NCBI GenBank assembly: GCA_020437395.1
Contig: JAGQWJ010000001.1
Span: 120,699 to 184,698 of the forward strand
Source of the DNA: Ignavibacteriota bacterium
Lineage (GTDB): Bacteria; Bacteroidota; Ignavibacteria; Kapaibacteriales; UBA2268
Direction of reading: 5' to 3'
Length of the DNA stretch: 64,000 nt
The translations under genes and the position numbers were made by a program. Positions 55,386 through 64,000 of the stretch are shown in pieces. Position 1 is the first letter of the stretch. Every line of letters begins with the position of its first letter. The notes under the pieces were generated by a model that had not been told where the DNA came from, made no database searches, and worked only from the letters and a program-made list of their open reading frames with translations.

Positions 55386-55393
55386 CAAAGATA
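55386..55393 (-). promoter_or_regulatory. Candidate -7 element (TATCTTTG) for the permease/YciO unit
   Basis: An exact TAnnTTTG match on the minus strand, 25 bases before the ATG at 55361. Confidence 0.4.
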
Positions 55394-55515
55394 GGTAATA
55401 ATAAAAAGAAAAAAAAGTAAAAAAAATAACAATATATTAGGATAAAATAGTCTTATATCTAAAAGATTTGCTAAATTGCATTTCCGTTTAGTAATTATTA
55501 TGGAGAATTAAAATA

Positions 55516-56217
55516 ATGACGTATCCAAAAGTAGGCGAAATCGTTGCTGGAGACATCCGAGCAGCAGAAGTATTAAAAAAGTTAAATATTGATTTTTGTT
55601 GTGGTGGTGGTATTAGTTTAGAAAGAGCGTGTGAGAAAAAAGGTCTTGACCCAGCTGTTGTAATGGCTGAGATAGAAGCTCACTTAGCTGGAAAGCCGCA
55701 GCTAGAAGACAAATTTGGAAAAATGTGTTTGACAGAGTTAGCCGAATATATAACAAACAAACATCACAGTTACGTAAGAGAAAGTGCTGAATTCATAGAT
55801 CCTCTATTAGATAAGGTAATTAGAGTGCACGGCGATAAACACCCAGAATTAAACGAAATTGGTGATTTATTCTACGCATCTGTCAACGAACTCAGCTCGC
55901 ACATGAAGAAGGAAGAAAACATATTATTCCCTCTTATCAAAGCGTTGGAAGCTGGTAATATAAAAGAATTAGATCCAAATGCTTCAGTAAAATATCCGAT
56001 TGAGATGATGGAAGCAGAACACACAGAAGAGGGCGATAGATTCATGAGAATACGTGAATTGACAAATGACTATACACCTCCTGCTGATGCTTGTAATACT
56101 TACAAACTGACTTATTACAAATTGAAAGAATTTAACGAAGACTTAGAGCAACACATACATTTGGAAAACAACATCTTGTTCCCTAAATCCATAAAAATGG
56201 AAGAAGAACAAGCATAG
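55516..56217 (+). CDS. ric: Iron-sulfur cluster repair di-iron protein (Ric/ScdA/YtfE)
   Basis: 233 residues. The ScdA N-terminal domain holds the Cys-Cys pair in NIDFCCGGGISLERAC (Cys28, Cys29). The hemerythrin-like domain carries the iron ligands in ITNKHHSYV, VHGDKHPEL, SHMKKEENILFP, MEAEHTEEGD and EQHIHLENNILFP. It repairs Fe-S clusters after nitrosative or oxidative damage. It lies just before nadA, whose [4Fe-4S] cluster is damage-sensitive, a sensible though unproven pairing. No Fnr or NsrR site was recognised upstream. Confidence 0.93.
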   Translation: MTYPKVGEIVAGDIRAAEVLKKLNIDFCCGGGISLERACEKKGLDPAVVMAEIEAHLAGKPQLEDKFGKMCLTELAEYITNKHHSYVRESAEFIDPLLDKVIRVHGDKHPELNEIGDLFYASVNELSSHMKKEENILFPLIKALEAGNIKELDPNASVKYPIEMMEAEHTEEGDRFMRIRELTNDYTPPADACNTYKLTYYKLKEFNEDLEQHIHLENNILFPKSIKMEEEQA

Positions 56218-56261
56218 TTAATTATTTTTTACATCGGCGTTATAATTATTGAAAGTAAAGA

Positions 56262-57188
56262 ATGCGAACACTCCAAGATAGAATAAGACACACTTTAGAG
56301 AAAAAAAATGCGATTTTACTTGCTCACTACTATCAACGAAAAGAAATCCAAGAAATAGCACACTTCTTGGGTGATAGTTTGGAGCTTGCTAGAAAAGCAC
56401 AGCAAACAAAACATGATATAATTGTATTCGCCGGTGTTAAATTTATGGCCGAAACCGCCAAAATACTTAATCCCGACAGAAAAGTATTACTTCCGAGTTT
56501 GGAAGCCGGCTGTTCGCTTGCAGACTCGTGTCCACCTGAGGAATTTGCAAAATTCAAGTCTCAAAATCCTAACCACATAGTAGTTAGCTATGTTAATACG
56601 AGTTCAGAGATTAAAGCAATGAGCGACTATATATGCACTTCGAGTAACGCACTGAAAGTAATAGAAAGTATTCCCAAAAATCAACCCATTATATTTGCTC
56701 CTGATAAAAATCTTGGTCATTACTTGAACAAAATAACAAAGCGTGATATGTTGCTTTGGGACGGTGTTTGCACAGTACATGAAGCTTTTTCGATGGAGAA
56801 GATTACGAATCTTAAGTTAGCAAATATGGATGCTAAAATAATAGCACATCCAGAGTCCGACCATATTATATTAGATGTAGCAGATTTTATTGGCTCTACT
56901 TCGGCACTGCTCAGCTTTGTTGTTAATGACAAGTCCGAGAAATATATAATAGCTACGGAAGTGGGCATATTAGACAAGATGAAATTAATGGCTCCGAATA
57001 AGATTTTTATACCTGCACCTGTGAATGAGAATAATACTTGTGCTTGCAGTGAATGTGCATTTATGAAAACTATTACATTAGAAAATCTTTATACTTCAAT
57101 AGTAGAAGAGAAGCACGAAATAGTAGTTGAAAGAGAACTCGCCAAAAAAGCACTCATCCCATTAGAAAATATGATTAATATGAATTAG
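56262..57188 (+). CDS. nadA: Quinolinate synthase A
   Basis: 308 residues, three similar domains. AHYYQRKEIQEIAHFLGDSL is the N-terminal substrate segment. The [4Fe-4S] ligands are Cys84 (EAGCSLAD), Cys170 (WDGVCTVHE) and the final cysteine of CACSECAFMK. It condenses iminoaspartate with dihydroxyacetone phosphate to quinolinate. One base separates it from nadB, so the two are co-translated; nadC is not in the window. Confidence 0.96.
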   Translation: MRTLQDRIRHTLEKKNAILLAHYYQRKEIQEIAHFLGDSLELARKAQQTKHDIIVFAGVKFMAETAKILNPDRKVLLPSLEAGCSLADSCPPEEFAKFKSQNPNHIVVSYVNTSSEIKAMSDYICTSSNALKVIESIPKNQPIIFAPDKNLGHYLNKITKRDMLLWDGVCTVHEAFSMEKITNLKLANMDAKIIAHPESDHIILDVADFIGSTSALLSFVVNDKSEKYIIATEVGILDKMKLMAPNKIFIPAPVNENNTCACSECAFMKTITLENLYTSIVEEKHEIVVERELAKKALIPLENMINMN

Positions 57189-57189
57189 G

Positions 57190-58644
57190 ATGCATACCGA
57201 CATTCTTATAATTGGCAATGGAATAGCCGCTCTCTCCTTAGTGTATCATCTCGGTGAATTGGGGCTTGATAAAAAAATAATTGTCCTTTCGGAATGCACC
57301 ACAAAAAATTCAAACTCTTATCTGGCACAAGGAGGTGTTGCAGTAGAATTTGGAGGGGTGGAGAATAAAAACAAACACATAGACGATACTATTCTATGTG
57401 GTGTTATCAATAATAAATCGAACACTAAAATTATACTCAGTGAAGCCGAAAATTCGATTACTAGAATAATAGATTCAGGTCTAATATTTGACAATGATAA
57501 GGAAGGCCATTATCTTAGAAGGTTAGAAGGTGGCCATTCATCAAGAAGAATACTTTACCATTCGGATACTTCGGGAAAACATATTTCGGATTTTCTACTT
57601 CAGAAAGTTAAGAGCAATAAAAAGATTACATTACTACAGAACAGATTCTGTTTTGAACTTGTTAAACAAGATGATAGCTGTGTTGGGGCAAAAGTATATA
57701 ACACAAAGAAAAATATGATAGAAACGATATTTGCTTCCAAAACAATATTAGCAACTGGAGGAGCGGCAGCATTATATAAAAACACAAGCAACTCGGACTA
57801 TTCCGTTGGTGCAGGGGTCACTTTAGCCAAAGATATAGGTGCTAAGATTACTAACATAGAATTTATTCAATTCCATCCAACTGGCTTCAGATCTGGTAAA
57901 AAATCCATTTTGCTTTCTGAAGCGTTAAGAGGCGAAGGAGCAATTATAGTAAACAAAGATGGCCAGAAGCTCGAAGGGGTAGAGCTTTTGACAAGAGATA
58001 AGTTATCTAGAATACTATATGCTGGAATAAAACAAGGCGAAGAGTATTTCCTAGATTGTACGATGCTATCGGATGAGGTGTTGAATCAATTCGAATATGT
58101 ACGCAATAGCTTAAGAAATTGCAAGTTAGATATGAAAGTAACACCTATACCAATTGTACCCGTTGCACACTATATGTGTGGTGGGATAGCCACTAATGTT
58201 AATGGCAAAACTAACATAAATAATCTCTATGCAATTGGAGAAACGGCCGACACAGGATTGCATGGTGCAAACAGACTGGCTTCCAATTCGTTAACCGAAG
58301 CAATTACTGTACCTTATTTACTTACATTCGAGTTAATAAAATCTGATTGGAACAAGATAGATAATAAAAAAGATTACTATTATGAAATTGACACTGCAAA
58401 AGATTATAGTCTCAAAATAGAATCATTAAGAGAGTTAATGTGGCAAAAATGTGGTATAGTCCGTAAAGATAATTTGCTCATAGAACTGCTAGATTATATC
58501 AAATCAGAACTCAGAGAGTTAGGCAATGATTCTATGATTTGCTACTCCAAATTGAGATATATTTCAATGCTTAAAACTGCGAAATTGATAGTAGCAGCTT
58601 CAATAAAAAGAACCGAAAATGTTGGTACTTTCTTTAAATATTAA
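57190..58644 (+). CDS. nadB: L-aspartate oxidase
   Basis: 484 residues, slightly shorter than E. coli NadB. FAD is bound by IIGNGIAALSLVYHLGELG at the N-terminus; EGGHSSRRILYHSD, FIQFHPTGF, SEALRGEGA and HGANRLASNSLTEA are the conserved flavoprotein/active-site segments of the succinate dehydrogenase/NadB family. It oxidises aspartate to iminoaspartate for NadA. A short helical C-terminal domain (REDLRELMWQ-like, here ESLRELMWQKCGIVR) is present. Confidence 0.95.
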   Translation: MHTDILIIGNGIAALSLVYHLGELGLDKKIIVLSECTTKNSNSYLAQGGVAVEFGGVENKNKHIDDTILCGVINNKSNTKIILSEAENSITRIIDSGLIFDNDKEGHYLRRLEGGHSSRRILYHSDTSGKHISDFLLQKVKSNKKITLLQNRFCFELVKQDDSCVGAKVYNTKKNMIETIFASKTILATGGAAALYKNTSNSDYSVGAGVTLAKDIGAKITNIEFIQFHPTGFRSGKKSILLSEALRGEGAIIVNKDGQKLEGVELLTRDKLSRILYAGIKQGEEYFLDCTMLSDEVLNQFEYVRNSLRNCKLDMKVTPIPIVPVAHYMCGGIATNVNGKTNINNLYAIGETADTGLHGANRLASNSLTEAITVPYLLTFELIKSDWNKIDNKKDYYYEIDTAKDYSLKIESLRELMWQKCGIVRKDNLLIELLDYIKSELRELGNDSMICYSKLRYISMLKTAKLIVAASIKRTENVGTFFKY

Positions 58645-58670
58645 ATCGATATAAATTCATAAAATAAAAA

Positions 58671-58698
58671 AAGGACTGATTAATTAAAATCAGCCCTT
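58671..58698 (-). terminator. Terminator between convergent nadB and the M16 pair
   Basis: AAGG-CTGATT pairs with AATCAG-CCTT with one mismatch. On the minus strand TTTTTTATTTT follows, so it serves the M16 genes. It may also end nadB transcripts. Confidence 0.78.
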
Positions 58699-58727
58699 AA
58701 AATATCGACAACTAATAATGTTAATTT

Positions 58728-60794
58728 CTACTTTGCTGGTTCAAATTTTGAATCAGGAACAGTAGTAGAATCAACTTTATAATTATATTTCGTCTCCATA
58801 GTGAACATAGGAGTTACTGTATTGGAAACAGTTGGTAATTTCTTACCATTCACATCTTGATAAGCAGAGTAGTTAATCTCTACTAATACACTTCCTCGAG
58901 GAGTTTCTTGTATCATTTCTGCTTTTTCTAATAAAAAGTTCTCAGAATTGAAGTAAAGAGTCTCAAGCAATTTGTCGCCGTCTTTTAGTTCCGCCACAAA
59001 TTGATTATTTTTTTTGCCTTTAACTTCTACATTGTAGCCGTGTTTTATGGCATTAGCATATTTGAAAGGATCCGCATCAAATTTCATTGATTTCAAATCA
59101 GCACCTTCTTTCTTAATAGTACCAGAAGTTGATATTTCCCAACCATTAGTACCATTATAAAGTTCTTCCGATTTATAGACATTCAAATCAACAAGTCTAT
59201 ACAGTTTACCACTCTTAGTAAAAATAATTTCTGTTTTCCCAGGTAAGCTTTGTCCTCCAGCACTCATAGTAACTGTCCCACTTGCTTCTATTACATTAAA
59301 ATCATTTATCTCATCTTCACCACCAATAGCTTCCGTATAGTTCTCCAACAAATCTTCTGCATCTATATCGGCAGCTTTAATACCAGTTGCTGGTTTGTAG
59401 TCCGTATCATAACTGAAAACAGTGCCGAATTTCTCCAATTGCTCTTTAACAGATGGGTCGCCAACAACGACAACATATCCATCAGCAGGATTTAGATAAT
59501 TAGTAACGGCTTTTTGAACATCTATCGCAGAAACTTTCGAATATTCATTCGGGTACTCTTTTATCATTCTTATTGGAACGCCCTTGAAATCATAAGATTG
59601 GATTAGTGCGCCAAGAAATCCTGATGATTCGAAATTCAAATAGAATTGCCCTATTCTGAATTGTTTGATAGTGTTAAGTTCCTCTTCACTAGGTCCGTTT
59701 CTATATAAATCCCCTAATATTTCATCATTAATAGAAATAATAGTAGAATCAGTAACATCATTTCTAACGTCAGAACCAAATATAGAATAATTATAGAAAC
59801 GGTTCGATGAATGTCCACCAGTTGGTGAGTAAGTATAAGAGTGCTTTTCTCTAATTATTTTGAACATACGACCCGCAAAGCTCGAATTAATAACGTGGCT
59901 AGCAACGTTAATATCCATATAGTCTGCGTCGTTGAATGGAACTGTTAAATTAGCATAGCGAACAGCCGATTGAACAGAACCTTTTCTTTCAATAAAATAT
60001 ATACCTTTTGGCATTGGTTTAGGTTTCGGGATTTCTAATTTTACCAGCTCACCTTTTTTCCATGGTACCAATTTTGAATTCAATTCTTTAATAATATCTT
60101 CAGTATTGAAATCACCAACTATTACCATAGTTGATGAGTTTGGTAAATAGAAATTATTATAATATCTCTTAATATCATCAACTGTTACAGCATCTATCGT
60201 TTCTTCTGTAGAAACAAAAGCATAAGGGTGATCTGGTCCGAACATAGCTTTTTTAGCCATATTTGCAGCTAATGAACCCGGATTTGATTTTTCACTTTTT
60301 ATTGCTGCTTTTGCTTGAGTTTTAAACTTTTGCAATTCTTCCTGAGGGAAAGTAGGGTTAGTTAAAACATCAACCAACACGTCGAACAGTACGTCTTTAT
60401 GTTTCATAACAGAAGAGCCAGAAACTGAAGTATATTCTGTAGCATTTGAAACAGAAAGATTAGCTCCCAGACCATCAAGAGTCTTAGAAATATCTAAAGC
60501 GGATTTGGTTTTAGTACCTTTCATTAATAGAGCGGCAGTAAAACCAGCAGCATCTTTTTTACTTTCAAGTGCATCGCCACCAGGCATCAATATATTAAAA
60601 CTAAGCATTGGTTGTTCATGATCTTCTATTACGAAAATACGCAAACCATTGTCTAACGTAGCTTCTTTATACGAAGGGAACTCGAATTTTTTTGATTCAA
60701 GTGGTTCTGGTTTATCACCTAACTTATAATTCTGTGCAATAGCGAATTGTGAGAAGAAAATAGCTACTACTACTAATTTGATAATTTTATTCAT
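58728..60794 (-). CDS. M16B peptidase, inactive (R/Y-type) subunit with C-terminal LolA-like extension
   Basis: 688 residues. The M16 domain lacks the zinc motif HxxEH; the equivalent segment reads GFTAALLMKGTKT. It keeps the second-subunit hallmarks GRMFKIIREKHSYTYSP, giving the Arg and Tyr that complete the active site of the partner. From about residue 490 a beta-rich domain follows (VIEASGTVTMSAGGQSLPG, LYNGTNGWEIST) that resembles LolA/outer-membrane lipoprotein carrier-like folds. A signal peptide ends about AIAQ. The start at 60794 has GGAG six bases upstream. Five bases separate it from the active subunit. Confidence 0.88.
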   Translation of the reverse strand: MNKIIKLVVVAIFFSQFAIAQNYKLGDKPEPLESKKFEFPSYKEATLDNGLRIFVIEDHEQPMLSFNILMPGGDALESKKDAAGFTAALLMKGTKTKSALDISKTLDGLGANLSVSNATEYTSVSGSSVMKHKDVLFDVLVDVLTNPTFPQEELQKFKTQAKAAIKSEKSNPGSLAANMAKKAMFGPDHPYAFVSTEETIDAVTVDDIKRYYNNFYLPNSSTMVIVGDFNTEDIIKELNSKLVPWKKGELVKLEIPKPKPMPKGIYFIERKGSVQSAVRYANLTVPFNDADYMDINVASHVINSSFAGRMFKIIREKHSYTYSPTGGHSSNRFYNYSIFGSDVRNDVTDSTIISINDEILGDLYRNGPSEEELNTIKQFRIGQFYLNFESSGFLGALIQSYDFKGVPIRMIKEYPNEYSKVSAIDVQKAVTNYLNPADGYVVVVGDPSVKEQLEKFGTVFSYDTDYKPATGIKAADIDAEDLLENYTEAIGGEDEINDFNVIEASGTVTMSAGGQSLPGKTEIIFTKSGKLYRLVDLNVYKSEELYNGTNGWEISTSGTIKKEGADLKSMKFDADPFKYANAIKHGYNVEVKGKKNNQFVAELKDGDKLLETLYFNSENFLLEKAEMIQETPRGSVLVEINYSAYQDVNGKKLPTVSNTVTPMFTMETKYNYKVDSTTVPDSKFEPAK

Positions 60795-60805
60795 TTTCAT
60801 CTCCT

Positions 60806-62134
60806 TTACTTCTCAGCTTTTGCTGGTATATATGTTAAAATAACTTTCTTATCTGTGTCCAAATACTTTTTAGCAACTCTCTTTATATCGTCCAATGTAA
60901 CATCAAGATATTTGTCAATCTCTGTGTTAATCATTCTTGGCTCATTGTAATAAGCCCAATAGCGAGCTATTGACATTGCCTTGCTAAGTGTATTTTTGTT
61001 TGACATTATCGATTCAGCTTCTACAATATTTTTTGCTTTTGTTAATTCTTCTTGAGTAACACCATCTTTGACAACTTTCGCTAATTCTTCATTGAGTGCT
61101 TTTTTAGTTGCTTCTATATTGTCCTCAGAATTAGGAATATTAACAAATATCATTGCTCCTGAATATTGTAGTGAGAAAGGTATCATCTGGCTAGCAACTG
61201 CCAATTGTTTCTGGTTTACCAAAGACTGATATAGTCTTGAGCTTTCGCCTGAAGCCATTATATTAGAAAGCAAAGACATTGCATAGTAATCATCTTCGCC
61301 TAATTTCGGGCCTCTGAAACCTTCGAATATGCCTGGTAATTGGGCTTTCTCGTCTTCTACTACTATATCTACTTTTTCTTTCAAATCAGAGAATTTTTGT
61401 TCTCTTCTTACTATTTCTTTTCCTTTTGGAATAGAGCCAAAGTACTCTCTAACATAGTTCTTTGCTTCATCAACATTGAAATCACCCGAGATTACTAAAC
61501 AAGCATTATTCGGTTGATAGAATTGATTGTAGAAATTCTGAAAATCTTCTATTGTAGCTTTGTCCAAATGCTCATGGTAACCTATTGTTGGCCACTCATA
61601 ACCACTTCCAGGCCATAGCTTCTTTGCCATTCGCTCTATCAAGTCACCATAAGGTTGATTATCGACTCTTACGTTTCTTTCTTCTTTTACCACACCTCTT
61701 TGAGTCTCTACACCCTCGGTTTGCACTTTCAATTTTCTCATTCTTGAGGCTTCTATCCATAGAGGTAGTTTGATTTGGTTTGCTGGAACAGTAAATTTGT
61801 AAACTGTTTCATCCATAGAGGTATGAGCGTTAAGTGTTCCACCTGCTTGATTAATATATTTGTCTATACTTGCTCTTGGAATTTCTTCTGTTGATTCGAA
61901 CATAAGGTGTTCGAAGAAGTGAGCAAAACCTGTTTTTTCTGGATTCTCGTCTTTCGAGCCCACTTTATAGTGCACCACTGTTGACACAACCGGCGCCGAT
62001 CTATCTATGTTGTAGATTACTACTAATCCATTGTCTAACTTTTCTTGTTCTAATTTAATTTCATTGGCTTGACCAAACAACCCAATTGCTGAAATAAAAA
62101 CTAGAAGAGTAGAAATACTTAATATCCTTGTCAT
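60806..62134 (-). CDS. M16B zinc peptidase, active subunit
   Basis: 442 residues. A signal peptide ends about GLFGQ. The zinc site is HFFEH at residues 72-76 with the third ligand at Glu152 (KEERN), exactly the 76-residue spacing of the family. It should pair with the inactive subunit encoded directly downstream to form a periplasmic clam-shell peptidase. AGGAG five bases before the ATG fixes the start. Confidence 0.93.
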   Translation of the reverse strand: MTRILSISTLLVFISAIGLFGQANEIKLEQEKLDNGLVVIYNIDRSAPVVSTVVHYKVGSKDENPEKTGFAHFFEHLMFESTEEIPRASIDKYINQAGGTLNAHTSMDETVYKFTVPANQIKLPLWIEASRMRKLKVQTEGVETQRGVVKEERNVRVDNQPYGDLIERMAKKLWPGSGYEWPTIGYHEHLDKATIEDFQNFYNQFYQPNNACLVISGDFNVDEAKNYVREYFGSIPKGKEIVRREQKFSDLKEKVDIVVEDEKAQLPGIFEGFRGPKLGEDDYYAMSLLSNIMASGESSRLYQSLVNQKQLAVASQMIPFSLQYSGAMIFVNIPNSEDNIEATKKALNEELAKVVKDGVTQEELTKAKNIVEAESIMSNKNTLSKAMSIARYWAYYNEPRMINTEIDKYLDVTLDDIKRVAKKYLDTDKKVILTYIPAKAEK

Positions 62135-62226
62135 AATTCTCCTAAAAATTTGTATTTAGTATAGCTTACAGAATACGAAAATACGAGAGAATTTGTTGCA
62201 AAAAAAATCATAGTAGAAAGTAAAAA

Positions 62227-62257
62227 TGCCTCCAAAAAAAGAAATTCTTTGGAGGCA
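62227..62257 (-). terminator. Rho-independent terminator after the CRTAC1-like gene
   Basis: TGCCTCCAAA pairs with TTTGGAGGCA (10 bp), followed on the minus strand by TTTTTAC. It lies 32 bases past the stop at 62289. Confidence 0.85.
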
Positions 62258-62288
62258 CTTTGCAAAATTGAAAAAATTGAATTATTGG

Positions 62289-64000
62289 TTATTTTATAAC
62301 CACTTTCTTAGTTATGAATTTTTCTTTGTCAATTAATCTTAGCATATAAACTCCTGTTGGTAAATTCTTGTTCTCAAATTTCCAAATCAAGTTGTTTTCT
62401 CCTTGTTTACTTATACCATCGAAGATAGTTGCTATTTTCTGTCCCAAGCCGCTATAAATCTCAATAGTTACTTTTGTTGCTACGGGTTGATTATAGCTAA
62501 TATCTATATATGATTCAGCTGGATTAGGATAAACATTAAGCCCCAAACTATTAGAATAATCAAAACTAACAGATGATTGAGTTACGTTTATCATTACTGC
62601 CAACAAGCTGTCGCAACCATTTATTGATTTGATTCCTAAGTTTTTATATAAAGTCGTATCTGTTTCGTAATACTTACCTTCGTACATTTCATCGCTATAG
62701 ATATTAACTACAGTATCCCTCATACCATAAGGCAACATAACGATTTGTTCTTCATAAATACTATCGCAACCAGATGAAGTCTTAAATGAATTGAAAAGGA
62801 TGGTATCGCTCACAATAAGAACATCTCTGTACATTTCTCCTTGACAAACTTCGAAGGTCTCCGAGAACTTCGGTCCGTCATTTACAGTAATATTATAAAC
62901 CATTATGCTATCGCAACCATTTGGATTTTCAATTTCTTGACTTATTATCCTATCCCTTGTGATTCTTGTTTTGCCAAACAATCCCCCATAGCATACTGAA
63001 GTATCAATTTGTGTTTCGACAGCTGGTAAAACGTTGATATTGTAAACAATCGTACTATCACATCCGAGATAGGATCTGAGCACTTCATTTGTTGTGCCAT
63101 TATTCTTCCATGATATTTCTTTAAATTCATCACCATAGCATAAATCTAAATACTCATTAACTTTTATTTCATCATATACACTTATATTCACAGTTACTAT
63201 ACTATCAACATCGTCGCTTGTCTTGTAATTTTCGATTACTACAGTGTCTTTATAAACTTTGAATTTATTGCCATATCTTTCACCATAGCACAAATCTATA
63301 TGAGCCGAAGTTCTGTATGTTTGGGTTATATTATATCTTTGATCAGCACTTAGATTATTTTTTACTACGACTTCTCCGTTCGGGAAGGTAACCTCCACTC
63401 TATCAATGGAAGTAGCATTTCCGAGTCCAAAATGAATAATTCCTGTTCTTTGTGCCATATAGCTCGAACCACCAGATGGCGATTCGGCAATTAGTCTTCT
63501 TCCATTGAAGTAAATAGCTATTTTACTCCCGATTGCATCACGATTATCTGTAGTTCCTTTTAAATGGAACTGAATCCAATGATTCCCATTTTCAGAAGCG
63601 TTACTTTTAAAGAAGTTTACTCTATCGTCAGCAGTCTCCGATTTTGCACCATATTTCCCTGTCACTACAGACTGTACAATATCCATATCACCATCATTAT
63701 CGAAATCAATCAGTCCTATGCCTCGGCCTTTCTTAATGTCTGCAATGCCTTCCATCTCGCCAACTTCTGTAAAAGTATTGTCGCCATTGTTCCGATAAAG
63801 TAAATTAGGATCCATAAACGACATCAATGAATCTGTTAGTACAACATTTCCGTTACTAACAAACAAATCCAAATATGAATCGTGATTATAATCATACCAA
63901 TGTATTCCCCAACTTGTAGCTAATGAATCTGTGCCTTTTTTGTATTTATTATCCAATCCAAACTCTACACCTCTTTCAGTCATAGTTTTGTTGCCATTGT
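62289..64000 (-). CDS. CRTAC1-like T9SS protein with FG-GAP and cysteine repeats, 5' end cut off
   Basis: At least 570 residues; the frame stays open through the right edge (reading NGNKT before the first internal Met), so the N-terminus is missing. FG-GAP/VCBS units (WYDYNHDSYLDLFVSNGN, LIDFDNDGDMDIVQS) are followed by an ASPIC/UnbV domain (about 135-220, DAIGSKIAIYFNGRR). Five repeats of about 38-48 residues with CYG and GCDS anchors come next (230-467), then a type A sorting domain (NVYPNPAESYIDIS, IYSGLGQKIATI, LPTGVYMLRLI). Expected at the cell surface, perhaps binding calcium through the FG-GAP loops. The FG-GAP array probably continues beyond the window. Confidence 0.85.
   Translation of the reverse strand, partial: NGNKTMTERGVEFGLDNKYKKGTDSLATSWGIHWYDYNHDSYLDLFVSNGNVVLTDSLMSFMDPNLLYRNNGDNTFTEVGEMEGIADIKKGRGIGLIDFDNDGDMDIVQSVVTGKYGAKSETADDRVNFFKSNASENGNHWIQFHLKGTTDNRDAIGSKIAIYFNGRRLIAESPSGGSSYMAQRTGIIHFGLGNATSIDRVEVTFPNGEVVVKNNLSADQRYNITQTYRTSAHIDLCYGERYGNKFKVYKDTVVIENYKTSDDVDSIVTVNISVYDEIKVNEYLDLCYGDEFKEISWKNNGTTNEVLRSYLGCDSTIVYNINVLPAVETQIDTSVCYGGLFGKTRITRDRIISQEIENPNGCDSIMVYNITVNDGPKFSETFEVCQGEMYRDVLIVSDTILFNSFKTSSGCDSIYEEQIVMLPYGMRDTVVNIYSDEMYEGKYYETDTTLYKNLGIKSINGCDSLLAVMINVTQSSVSFDYSNSLGLNVYPNPAESYIDISYNQPVATKVTIEIYSGLGQKIATIFDGISKQGENNLIWKFENKNLPTGVYMLRLIDKEKFITKKVVIK
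62583..63296 (-). repeat. Five tandem CxG...GCDS peptide repeats
   Basis: Each unit of about 38-48 residues opens with C-Y/Q-G (replaced by NIYSDEMY in the fifth) and closes GCDS followed by a hydrophobic strand. The first unit has DDVDS in place of GCDS, so cysteine pairing is incomplete in the first and last units. Confidence 0.7.

Noticed and set aside
1-64000. CRISPR arrays, rRNA, tRNA, prophage and insertion sequences
   Set aside because: I looked for direct-repeat arrays, conserved rRNA segments, tRNA arms and transposase or phage proteins and saw none.

Overview
The window reads as chromosomal DNA from an AT-rich (roughly one-third G+C by eye) member of the Bacteroidota/Chlorobiota (FCB) group. 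The strongest reason is the type IX secretion system (T9SS) signature. At least four proteins end in a type A sorting domain (YPNP or YPN motif, then a short beta-sandwich ending in a basic tail), one ends in a FlgD-like Ig domain, and one large beta-propeller protein resembles the T9SS component PorZ. TAnnTTTG elements (the Bacteroidota -7 promoter motif) upstream of many genes, an MqnA-type protein (futalosine menaquinone route) and many small lipoproteins fit the same picture. I cannot name the genus. I saw no rRNA, tRNA, CRISPR array, phage or insertion sequence.

Layout. 0-6.8 kb (all minus): a cut-off O-methyltransferase, an orphan Mce/MlaD protein, a lipoprotein, a zinc-ribbon methyltransferase, two tandem paralogues carrying an internal sorting-like domain, and a WG-repeat protein. 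6.9-10.9 kb (plus): a degenerate GT5 glycogen-synthase-like protein, a DUF4270-like lipoprotein and an outer-membrane barrel. 11.1-14.9 kb (minus): a MacA/LolCD-type ABC export set plus a small barrel. 15-22.3 kb (minus): mnmA, a DnaQ-type exonuclease and an enoyl-CoA hydratase, then a sigma-54 activator, a rhodanese, a patatin-barrel fusion and a DJ-1 protein. 22.3-32.8 kb: TPR protein, BadF/NagK kinase, DUF3108, CtpA protease, a large IgGFc-binding-like T9SS protein, SpoU methyltransferase, MqnA-like protein, thiamine pyrophosphokinase and free-methionine-sulfoxide reductase. 32.8-40.4 kb: lamin-tail protein, PorZ-like protein, ribH, FKBP, glucose/sorbosone dehydrogenase and an Ig-like T9SS protein. 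40.4-49 kb: PLP dehydratase, a histidine-rich multipass membrane protein, a 28-residue membrane protein, EamA transporter, two Asp-box propeller proteins, an unknown exported protein and a lipoprotein. 49.5-58.7 kb: MarC, CcoI-type copper ATPase, FMN reductase, YciO/Sua5 protein, APC permease, Ric/ScdA and nadA-nadB. 58.7-64 kb: an M16 peptidase pair and a cut-off CRTAC1-like T9SS protein with five internal repeats.

Much of the window is housekeeping (NAD, riboflavin, thiamine, tRNA modification, Fe-S repair) interleaved with cell-surface proteins. The items I rate most worth a second look are the tandem paralogues with a non-terminal sorting domain and a sharp conserved/variable boundary, the catalytically degraded GT5 protein translated with an outer-membrane pair, the histidine-rich membrane protein beside a tiny membrane protein, and the lamin-tail gene whose signal peptide has no normal start codon.
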